A stretch of DNA of 64,000 nucleotides from Acidimicrobiia bacterium (GCA_009694375.1 SHVB01000003.1:62001-126000), one strand, 5' to 3'. Shown: positions 43,476 to 51,895, counted from the first letter of the stretch. Numbers and translations are program-made. Notes: generated by a model from the letters alone, not told the origin.

Positions 43476-44317
43476 TGCCGTTACCCCTGCCCGCCAGCCT
43501 CTCGCCCTCGAAGGTGTCATCGTTCACCAATTGCGCCCTGTCGTTTCGGTTCTCGGCCATCGACCATCTCCCTCAAATGCCGTCGATAGCGGCCACCCGC
43601 GGGAGCCTCGTGCACGCGGCCCTCGAGCGGCTGTTCTGCCTCGAGGCCCCTGAGCGCACCTTCGAGCGCTCGCTGGTGTGCCTCGAAGAAGCCACCGCCG
43701 AGTTTCGCTCCAATCCTGATTTCACCGACCTAGCCCTGGACAACGCCGCGGAAGCCACCTTCCTCAGCGAGTCACGCGTGCTCCTTCAGAAATACTTCCG
43801 CCTCGAAGACCCCACCACCATTACGCCCATCGGCATCGAATTGAAGTTGGAGGCCGAGATCGACGGGGTGATCCTTCGCGGCATCATCGACCGCCTCGAG
43901 CTGGATGCCAACGGCGAACTCGTGGTTACCGACTACAAAACCGGCCGCGCTCCGGGTCCGCGCCAAGAACAAGAACGCCTCGCCGGCGTGGCGTTCTACT
44001 CGTTGCTCTGCGAGCGGGTCTTCGGCCAGCGACCGGCGAAGGTGCAACTGCTCTACCTCGCCAACCCAGTGGCCATTGTCTCCACCCCCACTGATCGCTC
44101 CACCAAGGGCGTCGAACGCAAGTTGGCCGCCGTCTGGTCGGCCGTGGAGCAGGCCTGCGAGGAGGAAGACTTCCGGCCCAACCCAACCCGCCTGTGCGAC
44201 TGGTGTGACTACAAGGCGTACTGCCCTTCCTTCGGGGGCGATATCGCCCTCGCCGACGCCTATCGGATCAACCGGGAGAGCGAACGACACTCCGGAGAAA
44301 CACCCGCAGTGTCCTGA
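43475..44317 (+). CDS. RecB/AddB-type PD-(D/E)XK nuclease with Fe-S cysteine cluster
   Basis: A 280-residue stand-alone PDDEXK nuclease (PF12705-type). The QxxxY-like N-terminus is SPSKVSSFTNCALSFRF, followed by RGSLVHAALERLF (catalytic His). The core ILRGIIDRLE / GELVVTDYKTGRAP carries the Asp and DxK. The end NPTRLCDWCDYKAYCPSFG contributes three cysteines. With Cys20 these can bind a 4Fe-4S cluster, as in AddB, Cas4 and mycobacterial RecB-like proteins. No helicase or cas gene is adjacent. A repair exonuclease role is inferred. Expression looks leaderless. Confidence 0.87.
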   Translation: MPLPLPASLSPSKVSSFTNCALSFRFSAIDHLPQMPSIAATRGSLVHAALERLFCLEAPERTFERSLVCLEEATAEFRSNPDFTDLALDNAAEATFLSESRVLLQKYFRLEDPTTITPIGIELKLEAEIDGVILRGIIDRLELDANGELVVTDYKTGRAPGPRQEQERLAGVAFYSLLCERVFGQRPAKVQLLYLANPVAIVSTPTDRSTKGVERKLAAVWSAVEQACEEEDFRPNPTRLCDWCDYKAYCPSFGGDIALADAYRINRESERHSGETPAVS

Positions 44318-44333
44318 AGTACCCCCCGGCCGG

Positions 44334-44348
44334 TACCCTCTCTCGCCG
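44334..44348 (+). promoter_or_regulatory. predicted -10 element (TACCCT)
   Basis: TACCCT at 44334-44339, 8 nt, then the GTG of the PAP2 gene. It overlaps a short GTACC/GGTAC dyad (44319-44336). Confidence 0.35.
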
Positions 44349-44890
44349 TGCCCCTCACTCGCGCCAAGCAACTCGTCGAGCGTTTCGACGAGGCCGTCGA
44401 CCGCAAGGTCGAACGCCTTCGAGGCCATCGTGCTCTCGACAAGGTGATGTACGGAGCCTCCGACCTGGGCGACTGGTCGCTGATCTGGCAACTCATCAGC
44501 GTGGGCCAGGGACTCCTCCCCGGCCGAGACCCGATGACCGCCGTGCGGATGTCGGCCATCCTGGCGGCCGAGTCGTTACTCGTGAACGGCGGCATCAAGA
44601 ACGCCTTTCAACGCCAGCGACCCGATTGGGAGACGGACCGACCCCGGCCCCACCCCATCCGGATCCCCCAGACGAGCAGTTTCCCCTCCGGTCACGCCAG
44701 TGCGGCGTTCACCGCCGCCGGGGTCCTGAGCCAGGGCGACCCGCTGTGGCCCTTGTACTACGGGATCGCCGCCATTGTGGCCAGTAGCCGGGTGTACGTG
44801 AAGATGCACCACGCCTCCGATGTGGTGGCCGGCGCCGCCTTGGGAATTAGTATCGCCGCCCTCGCTCGCCGTGCGTGGCCCAAGCCCTAA
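44348..44890 (+). CDS. PAP2-superfamily phosphatase
   Basis: A 180-residue membrane-associated acid phosphatase. The three catalytic motifs are complete: KNAFQRQRP (KxxxxxxRP), SSFPSGHASAAF (PSGH) and SSRVYVKMHHASDVVAGA (SRxxxxxHxxxD). Hydrophobic segments near VRMSAILAAESLLV, LYYGIAAIVAS and VVAGAALGISIAALA allow membrane association, with an amphipathic N-terminal helix. Likely substrates are phosphatidic acid, diacylglycerol pyrophosphate or undecaprenyl-type phosphates. The next lipid-related gene is a WS/DGAT acyltransferase about 0.7 kb on, and phosphatidate phosphatase activity would supply its diacylglycerol. That link is inference. Confidence 0.88.
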   Translation: MPLTRAKQLVERFDEAVDRKVERLRGHRALDKVMYGASDLGDWSLIWQLISVGQGLLPGRDPMTAVRMSAILAAESLLVNGGIKNAFQRQRPDWETDRPRPHPIRIPQTSSFPSGHASAAFTAAGVLSQGDPLWPLYYGIAAIVASSRVYVKMHHASDVVAGAALGISIAALARRAWPKP

Positions 44891-44933
44891 CTCGCTCGGG
44901 AATGGCTAGCCGGCCCGCAGCGTTAGACCACCC

Positions 44934-45542
44934 ATGAGCGATCGTCTCACATTCTCGGTGAACTGGGACTACCGATGCCCCTTCGCCCGCAACCTCCACT
45001 ACTACGTGATCACGGGCCTGCGCGCCGGCGCCGCCTGGGATGTCACCTTCGAACCGTTCTCCCTCGGCCAGATGCACCACGAGGAGGGGGAGCCCGACAT
45101 TTGGGATCACTGGCAGGACGATACGGGGATGCTGGCCCTCCAAGCCGGGGTGGTCGTACGGGACACGTTTCCCGACCGGTTCCTCGACACCCACGAGGCC
45201 CTGTTTGCGCGGCGTCACGATCACGGCGGCCAGATCCACCGCGAGGAGACGATTCGAAGCGTGTTGGAAGAACAACACGTCGATGCCGACGCCGTGTTGG
45301 CCCAGATCGCCACCGGGGAACCATTGGTGACGGTGCAACAGGCTCACGAGGCCACCGTGAAGTACCACGAGGGGTGGGGTGTTCCCACCCTCATACGAGG
45401 TTCCAGTGCCGTGTTTGCCCGCGTGATGAACCGGCCGCAAGGCCATCCGGACGAGGCCATCGCCTACATCGAACGCATCGTCGATCTCATCGACAACTTC
45501 CCTGAACTCAACGAGTTCAAGCACACGTCGCTCCCCCGCTGA
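44934..45542 (+). CDS. DsbA-family thioredoxin-fold protein
   Basis: A 202-residue DsbA/2-hydroxychromene-isomerase-like protein. It opens FSVNWDYRCPFARNLHYYV, so the CxxC position carries a single Cys (CPFA). The helical insertion and the cis-Pro loop GVPTLIRGSSAVFARVMNR fit the fold. The single Cys and absence of a signal peptide argue for a cytosolic glutathione/mycothiol-S-transferase-like or isomerase function rather than disulfide formation. Located between PAP2 and WS/DGAT genes on the same strand with short gaps (43 and 23 nt). Confidence 0.8.
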   Translation: MSDRLTFSVNWDYRCPFARNLHYYVITGLRAGAAWDVTFEPFSLGQMHHEEGEPDIWDHWQDDTGMLALQAGVVVRDTFPDRFLDTHEALFARRHDHGGQIHREETIRSVLEEQHVDADAVLAQIATGEPLVTVQQAHEATVKYHEGWGVPTLIRGSSAVFARVMNRPQGHPDEAIAYIERIVDLIDNFPELNEFKHTSLPR

Positions 45543-45565
45543 GCGGCCACTAGCGTTTCGGGACT

Positions 45566-46999
45566 ATGGCTGGAGATCGGGAACTTCGGAACGAACGGCG
45601 CATGACCGACGTCGAAGCCCTCATGTGGAACCTCGAAAAAGACCCCCGCCTCAGCGCGTCGATCGCCAACATCACGCTGTTCGATCGCCCCCCCGACCCT
45701 GATCGATTGCGGGCCCGCCTGGAGCGGGCCGTGACCATGGTCCCCCGCCTCCACCAACGGGTGGTGCCGGCCCTCGGACGTCTGGCTCCTCCCGAGTGGC
45801 GCGCCGAGCCCGACTTCGACCTCAACTACCACCTCCGCTGGACCGCTCTCCCCGCCCCGGGCACCATGGCCCAACTACTTGAACTGGCCAGCGCCCATGT
45901 CCAGCGGCCCTTCGACCGGACGCGACCACTGTGGGAGTTCCTCGTGATCGAGGGCATCGAAGGGGGCGGCGCCGCCATGGTCCAGAAGTTGCACCATTCC
46001 ATCGCCGACGGGGAGGGCAGCATCCGCATGTCGGAGCAGTTCATCGACATCGACCGAGACGCCACCGAACCCATCGCTCCCCCCCGACCCCCTCCCGAAT
46101 CGATCGATTCCACCTTGCTGGAGGCAACGATCGATACCTTCACCCACCAACTGCGCCGGGGGCTCGGGCTCGTGCGCCGCAGCGCCGAAGGGGGCGTCGC
46201 GGTGATGCGGGACCCCCGACACCTCACCGGCCTGGCGGGCGATGCCCTCGAACTCGGTCGATCGGCGCGGCGGCAAATCGGGGTGGCCGACCCCGCCCGA
46301 TCACCACTGTGGAAGCAACGATCGCTCCGCCGTGGCATTGAGGTACTCCAGGTGCCCCTGGCCGAGGCCAAGGCCGCCGCCAACACCCTCGGCGGAAGCC
46401 TCAACGACATGTTCGTGGCGGCCGCCGTCGGCGGGGCGGGGGCCTACCACCGCTCCGCCGGATCGCCGATCGACGAACTTCGCATCACCATGCCGGTGAG
46501 CACCCGCCGCGACCACTCCTCCGGCGGCAACTCCTTCACTCCTACCCGCGTGCTCCTGCCCGTCGGCCTCCACGACCCGCAGGAACGCTTCACGGCCATC
46601 CGGTCCCGACTCGACACCACCAAGCAAGAGCGGGCCATGACTTTGGTCGGCGGCCTGGCCGGGGTGGCCAACCTGCTTCCCACCTCGGTGATGACGCGCC
46701 TCGCCCGCCAGCAAGCCGAGACGGTGGACTTCGCCACCTCCAACGTGCGCGGCGCCCCCTTCCCGCTTTTCATCGCCGGGGCGCGCATCGAAGCCAACTA
46801 CCCGGTGGGCCCCACCGGCGGCACCGCCTGGAACCTCACCCTGATGTCGTACAACGGCAGCCTCGACATGGGCCTGAACGCCGACCTGGGCGCGGTGGCC
46901 GACCCGGGGGGTCTACGGGACGCGATCACGGATGAGTTCGCCGCGCTGATCGCCGCCGGCACGCGGACGAGGCCCCGACGACAAACGTCTCGGAACTAG
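45566..46999 (+). CDS. wax ester synthase/diacylglycerol acyltransferase (WS/DGAT)
   Basis: A 477-residue WS/DGAT. The catalytic HHxxxDG is HHSIADG at 143-149. Other parts are the N-terminal MTDVEALMWNLEKDPRLSAS, RPLWEFLVIEG, GGSLNDMFVAAAVGGAGAYH and the C-terminal TSNVRGAPFPLFIAGARIE plus NLTLMSYNGSLDMGLNAD. It esterifies diacylglycerol or long-chain alcohols with acyl-CoA to store neutral lipid, as in mycobacteria. Initiation could instead be at the Met 12 codons in. Its stop shares the CTAG with the stop of the convergent small gene. Confidence 0.9.
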   Translation: MAGDRELRNERRMTDVEALMWNLEKDPRLSASIANITLFDRPPDPDRLRARLERAVTMVPRLHQRVVPALGRLAPPEWRAEPDFDLNYHLRWTALPAPGTMAQLLELASAHVQRPFDRTRPLWEFLVIEGIEGGGAAMVQKLHHSIADGEGSIRMSEQFIDIDRDATEPIAPPRPPPESIDSTLLEATIDTFTHQLRRGLGLVRRSAEGGVAVMRDPRHLTGLAGDALELGRSARRQIGVADPARSPLWKQRSLRRGIEVLQVPLAEAKAAANTLGGSLNDMFVAAAVGGAGAYHRSAGSPIDELRITMPVSTRRDHSSGGNSFTPTRVLLPVGLHDPQERFTAIRSRLDTTKQERAMTLVGGLAGVANLLPTSVMTRLARQQAETVDFATSNVRGAPFPLFIAGARIEANYPVGPTGGTAWNLTLMSYNGSLDMGLNADLGAVADPGGLRDAITDEFAALIAAGTRTRPRRQTSRN

Positions 47000-47235
47000 G
47001 CGCCGACCGAAGCCCCGGCGGCGGGGTTTCTCCCGGAGGCCAACTCGGCCGCCGTGAGAAGCATCCGCACATCGAGGAGAAGATCGGATACCTCATCGGT
47101 TGATACGAGCTCCCGGTGCATCAGGTCCAACAAGCCGCCGTCAATGAGACGCAGGGCCTCATTGATCACCGCCTCATCGGTACCCTTCGCACCCGCTTCG
47201 CCCGTACCTGCTGTGGCAACCTCTGTCTTAGTCAT
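46996..47235 (-). CDS. small hypothetical protein
   Basis: A 79-residue soluble protein that I do not recognise. After a Gly/Ala/Thr-rich start the body is helical: DEAVINEALRLIDGGLLDLM, HRELVSTDEVSDLLLDVRML, then LTAAELASGRNPAAG. The pattern looks like a small helical bundle. A TAGGGT hexamer 7 nt before the ATG supports this start. The reading frame ends exactly at the convergent WS/DGAT stop, sharing the CTAG. Divergent from an F420-type oxidoreductase. Confidence 0.6.
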   Translation of the reverse strand: MTKTEVATAGTGEAGAKGTDEAVINEALRLIDGGLLDLMHRELVSTDEVSDLLLDVRMLLTAAELASGRNPAAGASVGA

Positions 47236-47248
47236 CCCCGACACCCTA
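47236..47248 (-). promoter_or_regulatory. predicted leaderless -10 element (TAGGGT)
   Basis: Minus-strand TAGGGT (47248-47243), 7 nt, then the ATG of the 79-residue gene. Confidence 0.45.
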
Positions 47249-47339
47249 CCCAAGCCTTGTGACGACGGGGCGGGATTACGCCCCCAAATGACGAACGTCA
47301 CGTCATCGGGGCCCGCCCAGGCCACCCCGGTCCAGCGGT

Positions 47340-47354
47340 TAGCGTTCGCGGTCA
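47340..47354 (+). promoter_or_regulatory. predicted -10 element (TAGCGT)
   Basis: TAGCGT at 47340-47345, 8 nt, then the ATG of the F420-type oxidoreductase. Confidence 0.4.
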
Positions 47355-48340
47355 TGGGAATGGAACGAGCCGGAGTGACCTTTGCCAGCCTCATGAACCT
47401 CGGTCCCGATACCGCCATCCGCACCTCGGTGCTGGCAGCCGACCTTGGCTACGACTCGTATTGGACCGCCGAGACCACCGGCCCGGAGGCGTTCTCGCTC
47501 CTGGCGGCGGTGGGGGCCGCCGCCCCGTCACTCGGCCTCGGCACCGGCGTGCTGGCCCTCCAACTGCGCACCCCGATGGTGGTGGCCATGGCCGGAGCCA
47601 CCCTGCAAGCCCTGCACCCCGAACGCGACATCGTCTTGGGGGTGGGTATCTCCTCGCCCGTAGTCACCCAGCGATGGCATGGCGTTGCCTACCGCGACCA
47701 TCCTCTCGGCCACACCCGCGAATACGTGGCGTTGTTGCGCCAATGCCTCACCGGCGAGAAGGTGGATTTTGACGGCGACTTCTACCAAGTCAAAGGGTTC
47801 CGGCTCGGAGTGCGGCTCGGCGAAAAGAAACCAAAGATCGTCATCGGGGCCCTCAACCCCAAGATGTTGGCCTTGGCTGGCGAAGTGGCCGACGGGGTGG
47901 CGCTCAACTATCTCCCCGCCTCCCACGTTGGATGGTCCGTTGAGCAGGTGCGCAAGGGCGGCAACGCCGAGATCTACGCCTACGTGCACGCCGGTGTGTG
48001 TGAGCGTCACGAGGGCATCGACCACGCCCGCCGCGATCTCTTCTCCTACGCCGTGGTTGATTCCTACGCCCGCAACTTTGCCCGGGCTGGCTTTGCGTCC
48101 GAGGTGGAAGCGATCCGTGCCCACCATGATGCCGGCAACCGAGAGGGGGCCTTGGCGGCGGTGTCGGATCGGATGGTGGATGCCATCGATGTGATGGGCG
48201 ACCCCGATGCCGTGCACGCCACCATGCAGGCCTACGTGGCCGCCGGGGTGGACGTGCCCATCCTCATGCCACTGCCCTGGGGCAGCGACCGACATGCCTC
48301 GGCCGACCTCAGCATCCGCGCCGGCCTCGGAAAAGCCTAG
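47354..48340 (+). CDS. LLM class F420-dependent oxidoreductase
   Basis: A 328-residue luciferase-like protein. It shows ADLGYDSYWTAETTGPEAFSLL, SLGLGTGVLALQLRTPMVVAMAGATL, ERDIVLGVGISSPVVTQRWHGV, HPLGHTREYVALLRQCLTGEK, and PKIVIGALNPKMLALAGEVADG. The conserved WHG and the nonprolyl cis-peptide region match the F420 subfamily. It starts a tight unit with an SDR (9-nt gap) and a 97-residue hypothetical gene. Two in-frame ATGs six bases apart are possible starts. Pairing with an SDR suggests sequential redox steps on one substrate. Confidence 0.85.
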   Translation: MGMERAGVTFASLMNLGPDTAIRTSVLAADLGYDSYWTAETTGPEAFSLLAAVGAAAPSLGLGTGVLALQLRTPMVVAMAGATLQALHPERDIVLGVGISSPVVTQRWHGVAYRDHPLGHTREYVALLRQCLTGEKVDFDGDFYQVKGFRLGVRLGEKKPKIVIGALNPKMLALAGEVADGVALNYLPASHVGWSVEQVRKGGNAEIYAYVHAGVCERHEGIDHARRDLFSYAVVDSYARNFARAGFASEVEAIRAHHDAGNREGALAAVSDRMVDAIDVMGDPDAVHATMQAYVAAGVDVPILMPLPWGSDRHASADLSIRAGLGKA

Positions 48341-48349
48341 GAACGACCA

Positions 48350-49141
48350 ATGGACATCACGGACAAGGTGATACTCGTCACCGGCGGGGCCAACGGCATA
48401 GGGGAAGCCCTCGTGCGCCGCTTCGTGGCCGAAGGGGCCCGAGGCGTGGCCATTGTGGATCGAGATGCGCCGCAGTCGGTGGCTCTCGCCGAAGAACTCG
48501 GCCCCACCACCATCGGCCTCACCGCTGACGTAGCGCACGAGCCCGACATCGTGGCGGCGGTGGAAACCACCGTCGCCCACTTCGGTCCGATCGACCTCCT
48601 CGTATCCAATGCCGGGATCGGCATCGGCGGTGGGGTCGAGACCCCCAACGAAGCCTGGCAAGAAATCTGGGAGATCAACGTGATGGCCCACGTCTATGCG
48701 GCGCGCGCCGTGCTGCCGGCCATGATCGCCCGGGGTGAGGGCTACTTGCTGAACACCGCCTCGGCGGCGGGGTTGCTCACCAACCTGGGTACCGCGCCCT
48801 ACAGCGTCACCAAACACGCCGCCGTGGCCCTCGCCGAGTGGCTCGCCATCACCCACGGCGACGAAGGCATCAAGGTCTCGTGCCTGTGCCCCCAAGGCGT
48901 GCGCACGAACATGCTGCTCGCCGGGGCCGATGACACCGCCGGCTCCGTGGTGCTCGCCCAGGGTGCGATTGAGGCCCACGAGGTAGCCGAAGCCGTGGTG
49001 CAGGGCCTGGCCGCCGAGACCTTCCTGATCCTCCCGCACCCGGAGGTACTCACCTACTTCCAGCGCAAAGCGGGCGACTACGACCGCTGGCTCGGCGGGA
49101 TGCGCAAACTCCAACGCCGGGTTCGCGAGGCCCTGGCGTGA
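48350..49141 (+). CDS. SDR-family oxidoreductase
   Basis: A 263-residue classical SDR. It shows [21 protein letters not shown], the cofactor Asp after beta-2 in VAIVDRDAP (NAD-preferring), [13 protein letters not shown], and the catalytic Ser/Tyr/Lys in [28 protein letters not shown]. The C-terminus [26 protein letters not shown] is typical of a mycobacterial SDR subgroup. An AGGA Shine-Dalgarno overlapping the stop of the upstream oxidoreductase gives good spacing. Its stop overlaps the next GTG by three bases' worth of GTGA. The substrate is unknown. Confidence 0.87.
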   Translation: MDITDKVILVTGGANGIGEALVRRFVAEGARGVAIVDRDAPQSVALAEELGPTTIGLTADVAHEPDIVAAVETTVAHFGPIDLLVSNAGIGIGGGVETPNEAWQEIWEINVMAHVYAARAVLPAMIARGEGYLLNTASAAGLLTNLGTAPYSVTKHAAVALAEWLAITHGDEGIKVSCLCPQGVRTNMLLAGADDTAGSVVLAQGAIEAHEVAEAVVQGLAAETFLILPHPEVLTYFQRKAGDYDRWLGGMRKLQRRVREALA

Positions 49142-49431
49142 AAGACGAGGGGGCCACCCCGGCCGCCCTCACCGACAGCGCCCTGCTGGCGGTGGGCCTG
49201 CGCCCCGGAGACCAGGTGCGCTTCCGTCGAGCGGGAGGCGGCTCCTGGCTGGAGGCGAAGGTCGAACGCCGCGAGGGCGACGGCTCGGTGGGGGTGCGAG
49301 ACACTCGTGGGGCCGCCCGGGCCATCCCCTGGGAACGGCTCGAGGTACGCACACGCGGCCCGCGCGGAGGCGCCACCTGGGAACAGGTGGCGGAACGAGT
49401 GCAGCGCGAGGAGCAACTCGGCATCTGGTAA
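49138..49431 (+). CDS. conserved small hypothetical protein
   Basis: A 97-residue protein with a strand-rich core, [20 protein letters not shown] then [19 protein letters not shown] and [10 protein letters not shown], suggestive of a small SH3/Tudor-like barrel. It ends [21 protein letters not shown]; a similar Trp-Glu...Glu-Gln-Leu ending occurs in other small actinobacterial proteins as I recall them, but I cannot name a family. The GTG start is in a GTGA overlap with the SDR, so it is translated as the third gene of that operon. Function unknown. Confidence 0.65.
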   Translation: MKDEGATPAALTDSALLAVGLRPGDQVRFRRAGGGSWLEAKVERREGDGSVGVRDTRGAARAIPWERLEVRTRGPRGGATWEQVAERVQREEQLGIW

Positions 49432-49490
49432 TCGGCCAGCCGAGCCGGTGGGTCGACGCGAGATCCCTCCAGTGTGCAAACCTGCGGGGC

Positions 49491-50561
49491 GTGGACCGCC
49501 CCACCGTGGACATCTACGAGGAGCAAAGTTCCTTCTACGAGGCCCACCGGACGCCCCGCCACCTCGAGGCCGCCATCGCGCTCGGGCAACGGCGACCCGC
49601 CGGCCCGGTGGCGGACCTCGGTTCCGGCCCCGGCTGGTACACCGCCGCCCTGGGTCGTCCGGTGGTGGCCTTCGACGCCGCCGCCGCCATGCTGCGCCGC
49701 ACGAGGGAGGTAGCCCCCGGGTGCCTCCCGGTGCGGGGCGACCTAACGGCCCTTCCCTTCCGGCGCGGCAGCCTGCGCGCTGCCTGGGCGCGCAACTCCT
49801 ACGTGCACCTGCGCGCCACCGAGGTACCTATGGCCCTCAACGACCTCCACCACGCCCTCGCCGTGGAGGCCCCGGCCGAGCTGACGTTCTTCGGTGGGAC
49901 CGAACAAGGCCGGGGCGTGTTCCCCCACGACGACCTGCCCGGTCGCTGGTTTTCCACCTGGACGACGGAGCGATTGCAGGATGTGGTGCACGGCGCCGGG
50001 TTCGAACTCGACGATCTCGCCACCCACCCCGACCCCACCGGAGGGGCCGAGTACAGCCTAAGGACCACCCGCGCCCATGGTCTCCCCGACTTCGTGGGCG
50101 CCGGCATGCGCCTGTTGGTGAGCGGCCTCAACCCCAGCCTGCACGCCGCCGACCATGGCGTCGGATACATCAGCGCCACCAACCGCTTTTGGCCAGCCGC
50201 CCTCGCCGCCGGGATGGTGAGTCGAGACCGGGATCCCCGCCACGCCCTCGCCCACCACGGCATCGGCATGACCGATCTCGTGAAACGGGCCACGCCACGC
50301 GCCGATGCCCTCGACCCAGCCGAATATGTGGCCGGGGTGGCCCGCCTCGATCGCTTGTGCGCCTGGCTGCAGCCCGAGGCCGTGTGCATCGTGGGGTTGG
50401 CCGGATGGAGGGCCGCCGTGGACCGTCAGGCTCGTACCGGGTGGCAATCGCACTCCCTCGGAAGCCGACCGGTATACGTCATGCCGTCCACCAGCGGGCT
50501 GAACGCCCGTACCTCCCTGGCGGATCTCACCGAGCACCTACGCTCGTTCGCCATCGCGTAA
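49491..50561 (+). CDS. fusion of a class I methyltransferase and a Mug/TDG-type DNA glycosylase
   Basis: A 356-residue two-domain protein. Residues ~1-195 are a SAM-dependent methyltransferase: motif I VADLGSGPGWYTAALG (40-55), an acidic residue after VVAFDAAAAML, and YVHLRATEVPMALNDLHHALA. Residues ~205-356 match the mismatch-specific uracil-DNA glycosylase (Mug) family: LLVSGLNPSLHAADHG (Asn214 at the Mug catalytic position), ISATNRFWPAALAAG, GIGMTDLVKRATPRADAL and the intercalating loop MPSTSGLNAR (331-340). Usual Mug is ~165 residues and free-standing. The linker is continuous and no frameshift or internal stop is needed. Base-excision repair linked to methylation is a possible role. GTG start. 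Confidence 0.85.
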   Translation: MDRPTVDIYEEQSSFYEAHRTPRHLEAAIALGQRRPAGPVADLGSGPGWYTAALGRPVVAFDAAAAMLRRTREVAPGCLPVRGDLTALPFRRGSLRAAWARNSYVHLRATEVPMALNDLHHALAVEAPAELTFFGGTEQGRGVFPHDDLPGRWFSTWTTERLQDVVHGAGFELDDLATHPDPTGGAEYSLRTTRAHGLPDFVGAGMRLLVSGLNPSLHAADHGVGYISATNRFWPAALAAGMVSRDRDPRHALAHHGIGMTDLVKRATPRADALDPAEYVAGVARLDRLCAWLQPEAVCIVGLAGWRAAVDRQARTGWQSHSLGSRPVYVMPSTSGLNARTSLADLTEHLRSFAIA

Positions 50562-50574
50562 CGATGCGGTCAAC

Positions 50575-50588
50575 TACCGTGCCACTCA
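50575..50588 (+). promoter_or_regulatory. predicted leaderless -10 element (TACCGT)
   Basis: TACCGT at 50575-50580, 7 nt, then the ATG at 50588. It favours this start over the ATG eight codons upstream. Confidence 0.4.
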
Positions 50589-51592
50589 TGGCCCTGCGAC
50601 TGGAACCCCACGACGAATACATGCACGAACTCGGTCCCGAGCCGAACTTCAACGAGAGCATGTACTTCAACCTGTACGACCCCGCCCAGGGTGTGGGCGG
50701 ATGGTTTCGGTGTGGCAACCGAGCCAACGAGGGCTACGCCGAGATGACCGTGTGTCTTTACCTGCCGGGCGGTCGCGTGGCCTTCATGTACAAGCGAGCC
50801 GAGATCTCGAACAACGATGCCTTTGACGCTGGCGGCATCCGCTTTGATGTGGTCGAGCCGTTTGCACGGCTTGACGTGTCGTACTCCGGCAAAGTGGTGG
50901 TGCTCGACGATCCGCTCCAGATGGCCAACCCCAAGAAGGCCTTCACCGACAACCCCTACGCCCAGTGCGAGGTGAGCATCAACTATTCCGGGGTATCAGC
51001 CATGTTCGGCGGCGAGCCCGACACGCCGCACGAGAAACCCGGCGAGGAATTTGCCAAAGGCCACTATGAGCAGTTGATGGCGGGGAAGGGCTCCATCCGA
51101 GTGGGCGACGAGGAGTGGGAGGTCGACGGATTCGGTCTGCGCGACCACTCGTGGGGCCCCCGATTCTGGCAAGCCCCCTGGTACTACCGCTGGCTGACCG
51201 CCAACTTTGGCCCCGACTTCGGATTCATGGGATCGCGGATCGCTCGGCGCGACGACGAGGGCACCCGCGGCGGATTCGTCTGGGAAGACGGACAACTCCA
51301 TCTCTGCCACGACTTCGAAATCGCCACCGACTGGGAAGGCGAGGACAGCTACCACCAGACCATCACCGCCACGCTGCGCTCCGCCGAGAAAGAGTGGAAG
51401 GTCACCGGCAAGGTGCTCAACCTCATTCCGCTGCGAAATCGTCGCCCCGATCCCGCCACCGGCGACATGCTGGTCACCCGCATTTCCGAGGGCATGACCG
51501 AGTGGACGCTCGCCGACGGCCGCCAGGGCTACGGCATGAGCGAGTACCTCGACCAAATCATCGACGACTACCCCGTGGGTCTGGCCGAATAA
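50588..51592 (+). CDS. AttH/CrtC-like lipocalin-fold protein (DUF7064/DUF7065-like)
   Basis: A 334-residue cytosolic protein. It has the conserved segment VDGFGLRDHSWGPRFWQAPW, the RDHSWGPR hallmark of AttH / carotenoid 1,2-hydratase-like double lipocalin folds and of a large actinobacterial family often next to lipid or steroid genes. The N-terminal half (EPNFNESMYFNLYDPAQGVG, then GYAEMTVCLYLPGGRVAFMY) and the C-terminal half are both strand-rich, consistent with two barrels. It may bind or hydrate a hydrophobic substrate; the reaction is unknown. The start is chosen by the leaderless-type hexamer. Confidence 0.72.
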   Translation: MALRLEPHDEYMHELGPEPNFNESMYFNLYDPAQGVGGWFRCGNRANEGYAEMTVCLYLPGGRVAFMYKRAEISNNDAFDAGGIRFDVVEPFARLDVSYSGKVVVLDDPLQMANPKKAFTDNPYAQCEVSINYSGVSAMFGGEPDTPHEKPGEEFAKGHYEQLMAGKGSIRVGDEEWEVDGFGLRDHSWGPRFWQAPWYYRWLTANFGPDFGFMGSRIARRDDEGTRGGFVWEDGQLHLCHDFEIATDWEGEDSYHQTITATLRSAEKEWKVTGKVLNLIPLRNRRPDPATGDMLVTRISEGMTEWTLADGRQGYGMSEYLDQIIDDYPVGLAE

Positions 51593-51597
51593 CCCCC

Positions 51598-51610
51598 TAG
51601 CCTGAGGTCA
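51598..51610 (+). promoter_or_regulatory. predicted leaderless -10 element (TAGCCT)
   Basis: TAGCCT at 51598-51603, 6 nt, then the ATG of the DUF427 gene, within an 18-nt intergenic gap. Confidence 0.5.
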
Positions 51611-51891
51611 TGCGCGCTCTCTGGAACGGAACAGTCCTGGCTGAATCTGACGACACCGTGGTGGTGGAAGGCAACCATTACTTCCCCGCCTCCAGCGTGC
51701 GGGCTGACCTCTTCGAGGCGAGCGATCACCGCTCGGTGTGCCCCTGGAAAGGCACCGCGAGCTACCAGACGGTGGTGGTCGACGGGCAACGCAACGAAAA
51801 CGCCGCCTGGTACTACCCCTCGCCCTCCGACGCCGCCGCCGAGATCAAAGGCCGCTACGCCTTCTGGAAGGGCGTCACGGTAGAGGCCTGA
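51610..51891 (+). CDS. DUF427 domain protein
   Basis: A 93-residue single-domain DUF427 protein. It shows MRALWNGTVLAESDDTVVVEG, NHYFPASSVRADLFEAS, the conserved CPWKGTASYQTVVVDG and the end NAAWYYPSPSDAAAEIKGRYAFW. The family is a small Tudor-like/beta-rich fold of unknown function, common in actinobacteria and proteobacteria. It ends 4 nt from the convergent sulfatase-like gene. Confidence 0.9.
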   Translation: MRALWNGTVLAESDDTVVVEGNHYFPASSVRADLFEASDHRSVCPWKGTASYQTVVVDGQRNENAAWYYPSPSDAAAEIKGRYAFWKGVTVEA

Positions 51892-51895
51892 GGCT

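Noticed and set aside
43475-44317. Cas4 or other CRISPR adaptation nuclease
   Set aside because: The Cys cluster and PDDEXK motif resemble Cas4, but there is no cas1/cas2 or array, and the N-terminal Ser-Phe and general layout fit AddB/RecB-like stand-alone nucleases.
49307-50587. N-terminal extension that would make the AttH-like gene 761 residues long
   Set aside because: The extension overlaps the methyltransferase-glycosylase gene out of frame and is Arg/Pro-rich. A -10-like element and ATG at 50588 explain the gene.
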